Notes: generated from the sequence alone by a model not told the origin. A stretch of 64,000 nucleotides of DNA from Lasioglossum baleicum (GCF_051020765.1 NC_134929.1:21404135-21468134); one strand, 5' to 3'; positions 37,501 to 49,010 are shown, counted from the first letter of the stretch. A program made the numbers and translations.

Positions 37501-39238
37501 CCACAGATATTGCAACTGTAATTTTACATACGGTATGGGTTCTTGCAAAGTTTTGTCAATCTTCTGTGTCAGCCACCCAAGAATTGGGTGCCAGTGCGTT
37601 AAATTACTCCTCTTCGCGACAACGTATTGCTGACATGCTTCCAACATTTTCGTTACAACAAACTGAGATACATTACAACAAATTAACACTGATGTTCAGA
37701 ACGAGGCGATTGCACATTTAACAATATAAATATTTACCGTGAAAGAAGGAAAATATAGCTCCCTGAATACCTCCTCCCTCTCGATATTAGCCAAGTGTAT
37801 TAAATTAGCTAATAAACATAGCGCATAGCTACGTTCAAACGCATTCGAAACTATTTTTAAATTCTGCTCAGAATTCAACAAGTCCATGCTTCGAGCGAAC
37901 AAATTGTAGGTGATAAACGATGAAATACACTAAACATGTATAAAAATTGGTACATGATTTAACAACAAAATTTAGTGTTACAGTGTTAGACGATATACCT
38001 CAGAGGAAATGTTGTTCAGGTGATAGACCAGCGCAGGGACACTGAAAACGTTAATTAAAAACAGCGATACCAATTTGTCCGACATTTGGGAAGAAATTAA
38101 TGGCCTCATCGCCAATGTAACTGCTACTGTAAGGGTAACTGGTTTCAAAGCAATTTCCTTTCTACCCAATCCCTTCATCAAGAAAGCCTAAGGCAAAACG
38201 AATGAACTGAATAAACCTGAAGCATGTTTGGATCGGCTATTATCAATTACCTGCATAGTAGGGTAAAATCCATTGTTGACTAGGTGGCCCATTATATTGG
38301 CGCAAAGTTGATTCATCCCGGCTCTCAGCACTTCCATTCCCTCTACTTTTTGAATTGCCCATGTCGCCGGCGATGTAAAGCTAATCAATGTGCTTAATCT
38401 CAGAAGGATGGATTTATGATCAGATGCTTCTTTTGGGTTAAGATTATCCAAGCCGTTCAGACAATAAAGTAGCAATTTCTTCATCTGCAATATCCATGAT
38501 ATGTAGCGATCTTTGATCAACAATCCTATGTATGAAGTCTCCAAAGACTTTGAATCAAGAGTCGACACTAGATATCTGAAACATTTGTTTGAAAATATTT
38601 ACTATTACTTGGTTTCATCGTGTTGCACACAACAAGATACATTATGCACTCTTTTATGCACACACCTACACAATTTTTCTATTCTTCCTTGATCCCTTTC
38701 TTTCTTATATACATACAAAAATTTAGCAATAATCTTATACATGTGCTGCGCCGGTTTCAGCTCAGTTTTGTTTTCCATACGACCATCGTTCAGGAAGTTT
38801 GTGTCGAAGTCCTCCCTGAAAATGTCATTTTCTATTCAACTATAATTAATATATACAGAAAATATATATATGTATATATATATGTATACGACATGAACGA
38901 GAACGGTTAAATGAAAATTCGAATGTAAGACGAATGCACTTTGGCAAGCCAATGGAAGATTACCGAGCGCGTAAGTAAATAATTGCCGTCGACTGATTAA
39001 CTAAACAAATACCCTGTTTACAGCGGGCAACGAGTGATCAGACAATGATTCGGGATTATTCGAGTGCGATTCAATGACGAAGAACTCACAGTATTCTTTT
39101 ACGGGTCAACCAACCCCTAACATAAGCTTGAATTAAGGTGACAGCGACTTCTCTGTCCTTCTCGTGGGCTCTTTCTTCCCTGGCGGCCTTCGTTTGCTGA
39201 AGAAAGCTGTCTTTGGACGACTCCTCAGCTTTGAACAT
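34537..39238 (-). CDS. UBE3B: HECT-type E3 ubiquitin ligase UBE3B, complete, 16 exons, 1040 aa
   Basis: Exons (minus strand, first to last): 39090-39238, 38717-38815, 38251-38575, 37999-38187, 37738-37929, 37473-37662, 37160-37399, 36880-37051, 36694-36812, 36495-36619, 36243-36421, 35872-36172, 35307-35699, 35064-35228, 34800-34911, 34537-34709. All junctions are GT-AG, phases agree, and the sum is 3123 bases. An IQ motif (VTLIQAYVRGWLTRKR) lies at residues 33-48, a long helical middle carries SNLTHWHPILGW, and a C-terminal HECT domain contains GIDQDGVFKEF, LFEFVGRILGKAVYEGIVVD and HELIPGG. The catalytic Cys in TSSTCFNLLKLP is residue 1008, 32 from the end as in vertebrate UBE3B (1068 aa). 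It transfers ubiquitin to substrates; calmodulin binding at the IQ motif is known for the family. UBE3C is the related alternative, but the fit to UBE3B is clearly better. The ATG at 39238 begins MFKAEESSKDSFLQQ, matching the family's N-terminus. Confidence 0.96.
35745..35836. mobile_element. Tiny hAT-like MITE inside a UBE3B intron
   Basis: GGTGTGCGAG at 35749 and its complement ending at 35833 bound an AT-rich, nearly palindromic interior (GAATTTTTGGAATTC and similar). Flanking 8-mers TCTAGCGC (35737-35744) and TCTAGTGC (35837-35844) differ at one base and fit an 8-bp hAT target duplication. The element is about 92 bp, roughly half of the 172-bp intron between exons 12 and 13. Confidence 0.6.
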
Positions 39239-39599
39239 CCTGGAGACAGGTTCGAACGGCCGCGAACCACCAAATTATGCTAATGCCAAAACATTGTCAG
39301 CTGGTCATCCGTGGTTACAAGTTGACACTGCGATACAACCACTCACTAGAAAAACATCCTTTCGCACGACAACGTAATACGTCACGTTGATCTCATCCGC
39401 GAGATAATCACGCCGAGCGCACGCCAGCGATTGACACTGACCACACGTTTCTCACTGTCACATAATCCGTGTATACCACCGAATGACAATCAAGCACGAC
39501 GGCCATTGTTATTAATTTGATTCGGAGCTGGCTATCGAGGACAAAGGATATTAGGTTAGGTTAAAAAGCACGTGACTAGTGGCGCCATTAGGTCGACCA

Positions 39600-39630
39600 T
39601 ATAAATTGAACTGGCCCGCGCAGCTCTTTC
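39600..39630 (+). promoter_or_regulatory. TATA box plus TCT-type initiator without an assigned gene
   Basis: TATAAA at 39600-39605 is followed by CTCTTTCTCTTT at 39624-39635. A start at the C of 39626 would lie 26 bases from the TATA box, the usual spacing, and the pyrimidine initiator is of the kind used by translation-machinery genes. A CACGTG E-box lies upstream (39570-39575) with GGCGCCAT nearby. The following ATG (39644) is closed by a stop after six codons, so any transcript is noncoding or spliced. It may be the divergent side of the UBE3B promoter. Confidence 0.35.
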
Positions 39631-40007
39631 TCTTTACGTCCCGCATGGTCCCGTGCGTTATTTAGCAAACTTTTCGCTCTGTAACAACTAAACCGCCATT
39701 GTTATGCATTTATGAATTTACGGATTTTGCCCCACCCTTATTAAAATGATTAACACTAGGTTTATATAGGGTACCTGTAAAAATGTTCTAATTTACGATT
39801 ATTGAAATTTATTTCTTTGTAGGTTTATATTGTAAGAATGGTTATCTTCTTGTTTTTATAAAATAATGTAAAATAGTCTCTTTGAACGCTCCGCGTATCC
39901 AGTGTTGAGAAAACAATAAGTCACTATTTGACTTTCGCCGCTTGAAATTGATGAACAAAATTTTTATTCTGTGTATAGAATAAAATGATAATATTCAGTC
40001 CTTGGAG

Positions 40008-40045
40008 CAGTGGTAGGCAAACTTTTTCAGTTAGAGACGGAATCA
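40008..40045 (+). mobile_element. Single hAT-like terminal sequence (relic)
   Basis: CAGTGGTAGGCAAACTTTTT resembles the ends of many hAT elements (CAGTGGT...CAAACTTTTT). No matching inverted end or 8-bp duplication was found nearby, so this is a decayed or solo end. Confidence 0.4.
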
Positions 40046-40602
40046 AAGCGATAAATCATGATAAATAGACAAGTTCATCACTGGAAAAAATATATAAATT
40101 ATATTTCATTTCTCATAAAAAGAATCCTGAGTAGAGGTAAACGGTAAAATAATAAGAGTTATAACATCAAAGTAAGTAGAGGAGAGAATAGAATAGGTGG
40201 TGCGGTGGTTGTGTCAGCAGATGAACAAATAGTCAACACCTTCTCCGCTACTACTTAGAGAGTCTCTATATGTACTGTCCTGAACCGCATTCCGATGGAT
40301 CGGAAATTAGAGTATTTATTTATATCAGTATTTGTAAAACAATTTTATGATTTCCATATCACATTTGTAATAATTCCATAGTTTCCTATTTCATTGGAGA
40401 CCAAAAGCGTCAGTTCACGTAACTTGAAAAAATACGGACATTGATCTTCCCTTTCCGACTCGCGTTTCTTTTATTCTCACGATTTGACAATATACATAAA
40501 CGACTTAAATAACGATTTTCCTATCACGCAGTATTTATAAAAATCGTTGTAGACCCCATTCGAGGGAATACTCAACACCCTCGCTCGAGGGAGTCCACTG
40601 TC

Positions 40603-42849
40603 TTAAGGTAATCCGTAAAGTTTCAATGTCCTGTCCATGCTAGTCGATGCTATATACTGTGCATGCTTTCCAAAACGGACACCGGTCGCGGCAGCTGTAT
40701 GATCGTTGAGCACTTTCAGTTCTTGCCATTGCTTACACAAGTATACTCTGAAACCGAATACAAATAAGTAGTAACATAGTTCAGTGACAAATGAGACGAT
40801 CAATTGTGCATCGTATTCACCTCACGTCTGTTCCAGCGACAGCTAAATATGTTCCGCTTTGATCGAAGCAAATATCTTTGACCTCGTATGATTCTTCGAG
40901 CTGAAGAGTTTTGAAATTCTTTAGCTTACGCAAATCCCAAAGTTTCACGCAGGAGTCCTCAGCAGCGGTAGCCAGGTAATAACCATTCTCCGAGAAACTA
41001 ATTGCTGTGATTGGTCCCGAGTGGCCGGGGAAATTAGCTACGTTCGATTGTTCTTTCAAGTCCCAAATCTTCACTTGAGAGTCCGCGGTACCGGTGCCGA
41101 AAATCAATCCGTCAGGATGGAACTGAGCCGTAGTTAAAGGTTGACTAACTTGGCCGGCAACCTAGAATAAGGAGTAAAGGTACATTAGAATATATCAATC
41201 AAATTGATTAACTGCTTTTGTATAATATACCTTAGTTAGTAATCTTCCAGTACGAATGTCTGAGAATGCCCAATGTTGATCCAGCGACGAGCTCAACAAG
41301 TAATCGCCTGTCGGGTGTAAAGAAAGTCCTGTTACGGGAGCATCGTGAGCCTTCAACAACAAGGTTGTTTGACTAGTGCCCACATTCCATACTCTTATTG
41401 TAGTGTCGGGCGATGCGGTCATTACTATATCTTCTTCGGGGTGATAGATTACTCTTGTAACCTAGTGGTATTAAAATACAATCTATGAGTACCAGGAGAT
41501 TCTAGACACGTATGAATCGCACGAGAATGATCCCCATACCTTCTTTGTGTGTCCTTTCAATATAGCCACTACTTGCTCCGTGTCTTTGTTAAATACTGTA
41601 GCATTTTTATCTGCACCACCAGTTAGAATCTTACTAGTATCTGCACTATGAATATCCAGTGCTAGTATGCCAGGCACACTGGCCGAGTGAAGACCCTTGA
41701 ACAAACGAACATCGTGATAATATCCTCAGACATCTTCGGTACAATAAGGCTAGGGCCACACAAAACAAAACAAAGAACTTTAAACAGTTCAAAATGAACT
41801 GATGAGCAGATGAAGATAAGTTTTTTGTGTGACCCCTGGCTAAATCAAACGTAGAAATATTACAGGATGTGATGCGAGTGTTTGAAACGCACGAATACTA
41901 TCTTGTGGCATCAGATCTTCAGGAACCGAACGTCCTCGACGTTTTCTTTCCTGAGTGAGCACTGTGGCCCTTTCTTGGAGTTTCTGTATCACATCCTCAG
42001 TGATGCCAGCTTGTTCCATTGGTTGGGCTGCAGTGCCACCGGCTTCGACTGCAACTGCCTGTAACAGAATAAAGTTTGTAATAAAGCTCTCATACTATAT
42101 CTAAGAATAATGTATTTTTCGTACAGGTTGCGGAATGGTGGTAGCTTGTACGATTCCAGCTTGTGGTTTCAGAGTAGCCAAAGCTTCTCTGGCTGCAGTA
42201 ACTTCTTTTGTAAGTCTAGCGATCACACGGCAAGCTGCGTCGTGTTGATATAACGCATGAGATAATTCTTGTCTAGCTGTCTGAAGCTGTTGTCTAAGCG
42301 TAAACGAGTGTAACATCACAGCATCCCACTCGTCTTGTAGAATTTTTAATAGGGCTGGGATAGATGTGGCACTGGGCGGTTTAGGCTTGACTATCGGAGT
42401 GGCTGTAAAAAGATGTAAGAATTATACAATGATCTAAGATAATTTGTTCAAGATGCACGTATAATAACATACTTTTGACATCGATAAGCTGTTCGATGGT
42501 CAATTCTTTTCCTGTTATAGGGTCCACTCCATTTTCATTCACGTATTTCTCGATTAAACGCCTCTCGAATATCGAGCCCGATACAGGTGATATCACGGGG
42601 TGCTCCGGCACTTCATTGGAAACTGAAAACAAATTTACTTGCAACAGGCATCGACAGAAATGTAAAGCGTTCTAGGTTATGTTCAGTATTTGCCGGCTAC
42701 GCTCGCTTCATTTACCGAAATATACGATTAATTTAAAATATCTTACTGCAAATTACTTATACGAATCTGAGAAATATATATAAAACGTACATCTAATTGA
42801 AAAATATTACTTCAAACAAGAAAAACTTACTTGCACAAGAAAGCGCCAT
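40603..42849 (-). CDS. PRPF19: Pre-mRNA-processing factor 19 (U-box E3 ligase, spliceosome), complete, 8 exons, 504 aa
   Basis: Exons (minus): 42831-42849, 42473-42622, 42125-42402, 41864-42058, 41540-41695, 41231-41461, 40821-41161, 40603-40747. The sum of 1515 bases gives 504 residues, the same length as human PRPF19. It starts MALSCAISNEVPEHPVISPV, the U-box (residues 1-70, with FERRLIEKYV and DPITGKEL). A coiled coil follows (about 86-135, LHSFTLRQQLQTARQELSHA), used for tetramerisation, then a C-terminal WD40 propeller from about residue 215 (ILTGGADKNATVF, HTKKV, GLSLHPTGDYLLSSSLD, FSENGYYLATAAEDS, IASTSMDRTLKLYGLP). It is the core of the Prp19/CDC5L complex, which activates the spliceosome and makes K63 chains; it also acts in DNA repair. 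Intron 3 is only 66 bp with a weak donor, CCT followed by GTACGA. The 19-base first coding exon fixes the start. Confidence 0.97.
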
Positions 42850-43263
42850 TTTCACACAAATGAAATCTACATACGTACTGATACGTACTGCGCAAGACGA
42901 TAACGTTCAAGTCAATTCACTACTAGTATCAATTTTTGTATAAATTTAAACAATTTGTCCGCAAAATACATGCTTTATGTATTTTAAAAACTATGTATGT
43001 ATTTTAAAATATTTAAATTACATAATGTTTTATATTACGCTGTAATTATAAAATCTAAGACACGTTAACGAAACAACCAAAAATTATTTTTCATAGAAAG
43101 AATCATTTTATATTTATAAAATTTACTGTGCAACAGGTGTTGCCGTGTAAATAATGTCAAAAGAAATTATAACGATTTTTCGGCTAACGCTGCAGACTGC
43201 AGCCTGCAGTATTGAAAAATGATGATGCATATAGATAGAACTTCCTGTTTTAGTATAGCAAAC
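42850..43263. promoter_or_regulatory. Shared divergent promoter region of PRPF19 and SELENOM
   Basis: Only 414 bases separate the two start codons, which point away from each other, so the AT-rich interval must hold both promoters and leaders. A CTGCAGACTGCAGCCTGCAG palindromic run lies at 43190-43209, just before the SELENOM start. No TATA box is assigned. Confidence 0.55.
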
Positions 43264-44082
43264 ATGGCTCCTGCGGTGGCTGTCATCTACTGTCTCGCAC
43301 TTGCTTTTGCGGTTTCAAACGTCGATTCGGCGAGCAATTATTATGGATCGGCAAGGGTTGAGGTACGAAACACATATATTTTTATTATACATAAATTTCA
43401 TTACATTGGTGTTTCACATTTCTTTACAAAATCACGAAATGTTCGAATGACAACAAATATGTTTACAGAGCTGCGGTGGTTGCAGTCTGAACCGTCTTCC
43501 AGACGTAAAGGATTTCGTCTACAAAGACGTGCCTACTTAGTATCCTTAATCAAAAATCATTTATGTATCGCATAACTTTTCGATTTCTATTAATCCGTAA
43601 AAAATAACAAAATTCTGCATTTGCTTTCCGATGATCTTTGGATTTGCATGTAAGGATAAGTAATCACATATCCTTACATAAGATTCGTAATTGTACCGTA
43701 CAGGGTTGTAATCATTCGTTGAAATCCAAGGAGACTAGTTTATAACAACTAGATTCATGATTTTGAATTGCATCTCCGTTCTGAACCTGTCAGAAACATG
43801 TTTTTGCATTTTTTAATATAAATCCTTACAGCATCCTACAGCAATAATGTTGAATTCAAACACATTCAAGGCGCTGATCCAGAACTTGTGCTTTTCGACC
43901 ATAGCAACGAGGTATATTGGAAATAATCGATTTAAAAATTGTATGTCATAGTGTACTTATATATTTTTTTATTTTTGTAGGAAATAGAAAGGCTACCACT
44001 GTCGAAATTGACTCGGGAAGAATGCAACAATTTGTTAACTTCTAAAGGTTTTAACAGGAAGCCAGCAAAGGATGAGATATAG
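43264..44082 (+). CDS. SELENOM: Selenoprotein M homologue, cysteine form, 4 exons, 113 aa
   Basis: Exons: 43264-43362, 43469-43539, 43842-43911, 43981-44082 (342 bases, GT-AG, phases agree). A signal peptide (MAPAVAVIYCLALAFAVSNV) is followed by ARVESCGGCSLNRLPDVKDF. The redox motif of SELENOM is CGGU in vertebrates; here the second position is an ordinary TGC cysteine (CGGC), so no UGA recoding is needed. GADPELVLFDHSNEEIERLP and LTREECNNLL match the thioredoxin-like fold of the SELENOM/SELENOF family. The protein ends KDEI, like a KDEL ER-retrieval signal, fitting the ER lumen. The ATG at 43264 is preferred over the in-frame ATG at 43219 because the signal peptide begins there. Exon 3 has a second AG ten bases upstream (43832) that would shift the frame. 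A poly(A) signal, AATAAA, lies only three bases past the stop (44085). Confidence 0.93.
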
Positions 44083-45966
44083 AGAATAAACACAATAATA
44101 ATGTATTTAGTGTTAGAATAACTATGATTTTGGGGAATTCTTTTGCAGGGCTTAGTGCAGAATCAATGGTACTTTCATGAATAATTTCGTAAATAGGTAT
44201 ATGTTCTAATTCCATTCACGTGATTAACAGTAGACATACAATTAAGGCACGAAATAGTGAATAATCTAGAGATCTTTTCACGCACATCCTACTATCTTTC
44301 CTCATTTTCGTTTAAATGAGGGAGCATTTATATTGTCTCCCTTTGGAGCTGCAATCTGTGATGTAACGACTAGATCCATAATGTTATAAATTCGATCATT
44401 ATGGAGTACTTGGGCTCCCTTGCATAGCAGTTTTAGTTATTCTGTTTTAGCAAATGTTGAACGAGGGCAAATAACAGTCGTCGCAACAGGGCCTGGTGCA
44501 ACTGAAACTTATGTAGTAGAGTACCCTTTGTTTATTCGATTTGTTTATGTACTGCACAAGTTGCGTTGTTTTGTAATTTTAGCAGAAATTTATTTTTATA
44601 AGCACTTTTTATCGATAGGACGTGAAGAATTTTAACATACCAAAACATACCAAATTACAACAATTAAGTCATCAAATGTATATTAAATTTATGTAGGATA
44701 AGTTACAATTTCGATTTTTGCGATGTACAATGTATAATTTGCGACATCGCATTTTGATATAAACGTTTCTTTTAATGTCAGTGTTTACTTATGATCTCTA
44801 ATAAAGATATCGATTGAAGTATTCGTACGATTTGATTTATTTAAAACTGCTACCATGTTTGCAGATTGAGAAATAAGGGCAAGAAGTTTCATCAAAGACA
44901 TTATTAATTAATGCATTTATTTTATATTTATTATAGCGTTTATATATTATTAAATAAACTTGTAAAGCAATATACAATGTCTGACTGCCAAAGAAATTAC
45001 AATTTGTATGTAACAAACAACATTAGCAACGGTCTTTTTTTTTTAGAACGAAATACATTTAAAGGTTTTTCATTTTATAATATCTAATGGCTTTTGTAGA
45101 TAATGTAACTACATGTGGAATGTTAATTTTTCTATCAGTTCAGTCACTGAAGCAGTATCCATACGAAGTGTAAACAGAAAATTAATGTTTGTGTTCTACA
45201 ATACTCTCTTTTTGTCACTGTAATTACCTTTTTCATTTTTATCAACTATGTATATCCATAACCATTATCGCAAATGAAAACTAAAATAAATAAACTATGT
45301 TTATGTAATTTTTATCTTATTTTGTTTGCTTGTGTTACCAATTTCACTTATAAATTAGATTATATACATTACTTGTTTTCTGCAGTTCGTTAAAACTAGT
45401 TTCATGATTATGTAATAAAACTATATGTATGTATAAGGATTTCCTAAGATCCAAATTACACGTGTGTATGTGTATATGTGTGTGTGTGTTCCTTTTTGCA
45501 TAAAGTGAATAATATCTTACATGTCTAGATGTGATATATTTTTACATACATAATATATATATATACACGAATATCGTAATTTCCAGATTTTTTAAAGCCA
45601 TTACAAAAAAGAAACCTGCTTGAATATGCGTACTCGGTGGAAAGCATAAATACAAGAGGTGACAAACTTATACCACTCTTACGCTGCCAATAATAACATC
45701 GATTCGTGTTATGGTTTATATAGAAAATTTATTCCTTGTTGTAATCACAAAAGATTAAAAATAAAGTGTATGTACATGTAAAAATGTTATAAGCTAAAAC
45801 AATTAAAACCCGTTTGTTTATTCAAGCAGGCACGGTTACTACAGTGAGTAACAATAATTACACAAACGGGGGAAAGATTGATGTATTCATAAAAGTGTAA
45901 TGAATCGATCCAACAGGTGGATAACATTACAAAATATGGAGCAAGAAATACGGTTCAACAAAAATG
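44083..45966. other. Convergent 3' region of SELENOM and RNF185
   Basis: AT-rich, no exon recognised. SELENOM poly(A) signals at 44085 and near 44803 (AATAAA). RNF185, on the minus strand, has complements of AATAAA near 45728 and 45815. A (TG)n stretch lies at about 45466-45490. The frame at 44420-44635 has no family features. Confidence 0.6.
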
Positions 45967-47393
45967 TTATGCCATCAGAAGCCAACAGATGAATACCAAT
46001 GCCACCCATAGAAACACTTTTGAAAGAAATTGTTCCTCTTCATAGTGTGACGTTCCTGTAGGAGCTACAGAAGAACAAGCACGTAAATCTCCACTATTTT
46101 CATACAAATCGCAAATATAATCTGTGCACGCGAAGCTCGTAACATCTTGTAATTTCCCTAGACATATACAGGGTGCTTCTGAAATCACAGTACATTTAAA
46201 ACAGATATTTTTTGCAGACAAACAATTTTGCTTCATAATTTTTCACTTACTTCTTTTTATAAGGAACAAACTCTTTTCTGGTTTTACCCACAATCTCGAA
46301 AACACCCTGTATATTTCTAAAGAAATTGCAGAATTATTCCAAGCTCACTTACATGCTATACCTTACCTGCGCTCGGTCGTGTTTCCCCAAAATTGAAAGT
46401 CGATGTCAAAAATGCAAATGGAAATGTCCCGATACCGAATGACATGAAAGAATTATCTCCGAACCCAAAACTTGAGAATCCATTACTTTCAGGTTCTGTT
46501 CTTTGTCCGGTTGGACGTGGTGGAACATTATTCCTGAAATTGAAACGCTCGATGAGTATCTCAAAGAGAAACACAAGCGTATTTTCAAAACACAAAATTT
46601 GCAAATGCTGGAAAGTCTTGTTCTCTTTGTTTTGGAACAGAAATGGTTTCCGCGTACAAAAATAGAGATAAAATATTAGATTATTTGGGTTTATACCAAG
46701 TAAACATCCAGATATTCTAATCTAAGTTCAGCGAGTACCTTGATTAAAATGATAAACATTCAGATATCCTAATCTAGATTAAGCGAGTAACCAAATTTAA
46801 TTGAAGGAAATCGTAATATTGGTTTCAACTATACTTTTGATCTTTTCTCGCAAAATTAACACAGGTATTAGCCTACTGTGAACTTGTAGAATATTTCTGA
46901 TCGCAGCCTCTTCTACTATAGAATATATGAACATAAGGAAACCATAAATATTTCCTTATATCGAATGTAGAGTTGTTAATAAAAAATATATTAATGCTAT
47001 CGGTGCACTGGTTTGATTATTTATAATAAGGAAAATATACCTAGGATCTTCGTGCCTTGTATCTCCGCGCCCATATAACGGAATGACTTTCTCTCTGCTG
47101 ATAGTTGCTTTACAAACAGGACACACTCGCTTCAGTGGACGGGTCTCTAGCCATTGATGTAAACACGGCCAACTGCGTCGCAACGATTACAATAGTTTGT
47201 ATTGCATTACAATAACAAGCATTGTATATACATAATGTTCTTACCAAAACAAATGTCCACACATACTAATGACTGCATCTTTGGCAGTGTCAAGACAAAT
47301 ATTGCACTCAAAGGTTCGATTATCCACCTCTGGTTCCCCTGTGGTAGAATCCCATGATTTCGATGGGCCTGCCTCTTCTTTCGTAGTGCTCAT
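45967..47393 (-). CDS. RNF185: RING finger protein RNF185, ER-membrane E3 ligase, complete, 4 exons, 181 aa
   Basis: Exons (minus): 47245-47393, 47041-47172, 46367-46533, 45967-46064 (546 bases, phases agree). A C3HC4 RING has ligands C30, C33, C45, H47, C50, C53, C67 and C70 within FECNICLDTAKDAV and CPVCKATISREKVIPLYGRG. A Pro/Gly/Phe-rich linker with FGFGDNSFMSFGIGTFPFAF follows, then two C-terminal hydrophobic parts ending EEEQFLSKVFLWVALVFICW plus LLMA, the tail membrane anchor. It is the insect counterpart of the vertebrate RNF5/RNF185 pair, acting in ER-associated degradation; the linker favours the RNF185 name. The ATG at 47393 follows an in-frame upstream leader with no conserved sequence. 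The last intron contains a small transposon. Confidence 0.95.
46167..46311. mobile_element. Small TACAGGGTG inverted-repeat element in RNF185 intron 3
   Basis: The 145-bp segment starts TACAGGGTGCTTCTGAAAT and ends with the complement of TACAGGGTGTTTTCGAGAT (15 of 19 matching), preceded by TA and followed by TA. It is similar in its first nine bases to the elements at 7051 and 23137 but not the same family further in. It makes up about half of the 302-bp intron. Confidence 0.55.
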
Positions 47394-49010
47394 GATGACG
47401 GATGTTTTCTTTAAAAAAACAACCCGTCTACAATTACTATACAACACAGAATCGTACGGGAAAAGTGCTAATTAGAAAACGAAACACCGAAAAAAGAAAA
47501 ATTCGTCGGACACGAAAGCACTACTTATTTGACGTTCTCGCATTCCGTGGCGATAAGGGGACAGAATTTCGTTGTATCAGGTGTTTATCGTTTGGCATTG
47601 ACATTCTTATGATCGGAAAAAAAACGATATTAGAAAAACAATCTGACAGTACAGAGAGGGACGTAATTGGGCAATCGGGCGATCGTTGAACATCGAAATA
47701 AATCAACAGACGTAGAAGGTTAAGATCGCATATTGTTAAAAGGTCGGCGCGAATTTGCATTCGCGACCGTGCGATATCGTATCCTCCGTGTCCGTTCTCG
47801 ATCCCCGATGCATCATGCACCCGAGATCGGAAGTCATATGTTCTACAATAAGAAGCGTAGAAGCAATAAATAGCATCGACGCGTTGTTCCGTACGTTACA
47901 CTGCAATTGTATCGATCCAGCCGACGATCTGTCAATTACGGTGCCGTGTCCTTCTGATCCGAATAATTAGTTGAAGGATCGAGCGACGATCGAAGATGTA
48001 CATCGGGCTTTGACGATGTTTTCGGCAAACAAAGGTCGCGAGCCCCGTCAAAATCTGAATCGAGCAGTGTCTGCCATTGCTGACATAATTCGTGTCACTT
48101 ACTTCGGCCTTTTGACTGCGGGGCCCCCTTTACGAGCTGTTACCCTTTCGCAAAACTTCAACACTCTCTTTCGAAATAGGATCGGTCGTACAATCACGTA
48201 CACCACTGTCGCAATTGCGCAAGTTCCATCAAATGATTTTCATGATTTTTCGCGAAACGGATGTTCGGAATAACACGTAAGAGATTGAACGATGAAGCGT
48301 CACCGCTTATCCGCCCTGGGACGTTATCGATGACGAACAACTTCGATCAACGAACCTTTTACACGGTTTCGTGTTTTATTTTTATCGGAGCAGACCTCGA
48401 CTGAGCCCGCGGTTGCCCATCCGTAATATTAATATGGTCACTTTAAAACCACCACTTGATTAACGCCGTAGTAGCAGCCGTACACCTTTTCGACATTTTA
48501 TCGACCTACCTGGAGCAACACCGTTCAAGATGGTTCTACGTTCAACCGATAGAGTACGCTCAGGCACCGTTCGGTCTGACCCACGAAAATTCGTTCGAAC
48601 GTTTCGAGATACGAATTCAAGTTTATTTACACGAATTCCACGCGCCTTCTTGTGTAATAATCTTTATCGTTAGGTTGCGGATACATTCGATGCAAACATA
48701 GATAGACGTCGCAGACGAAATTGCAAGGTAACAATAAAGTTACCCGTTACCTTGAAATTGAGTTCCCTATCACCATGGCATTAGAAACACGAGCACTGTT
48801 TACATCAAAGAACACGTCATATATTGTAAGATAATTTGCGCGAAGAGTTATCAGTTCAGGTATGGATAGATTAGTATTGTTTGAATATATTATGCAAAAA
48901 TGTAGTTTGAATAAACGTTTTTTACAACCACGCTTTAAGTTCGTGTTTTCTAAATGCAAATATGTATAACCGTAAATTTACGTTGAACCTATATGCGGGT
49001 CGTTTCCAGT
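47394..49010. promoter_or_regulatory. Divergent upstream region of RNF185 and DNAI4
   Basis: Holds both promoters and any 5' noncoding exons. No exon is recognised. A plus-strand frame runs 47755-48273 with a single TAG at 47968; it shows no family features. An acceptor-like TTTCCAG at 49003-49009 just before the DNAI4 start suggests an upstream exon lies here. Confidence 0.45.

Larger units (their letters stand above)
39239..40602. other. Spacer between UBE3B start and PRPF19 3' end
   Basis: Holds the UBE3B promoter side, an orphan plus-strand core promoter at 39600-39630, a hAT-like end at 40008, and the PRPF19 3' untranslated region with a poly(A) signal complement (TTTATT) at 40315-40320. 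No exon recognised. Confidence 0.6.

Noticed and set aside
39551..39563. TTAGGTTAGGTTA, resembling the insect telomere repeat (TTAGG)n
   Set aside because: Only two and a half units in a normal intergenic region; expected by chance and common in insect DNA.
44083..44400. Possible SECIS element after SELENOM
   Set aside because: ATGA and TGAT strings occur, but I could not build the required stem with the non-canonical pairs, and the Cys codon makes one unnecessary.
44420..44635. 71-codon plus frame with VERGQITVVATGPGATETYV
   Set aside because: Lies in the 3' region after SELENOM, with no splice context or family match; probably chance.
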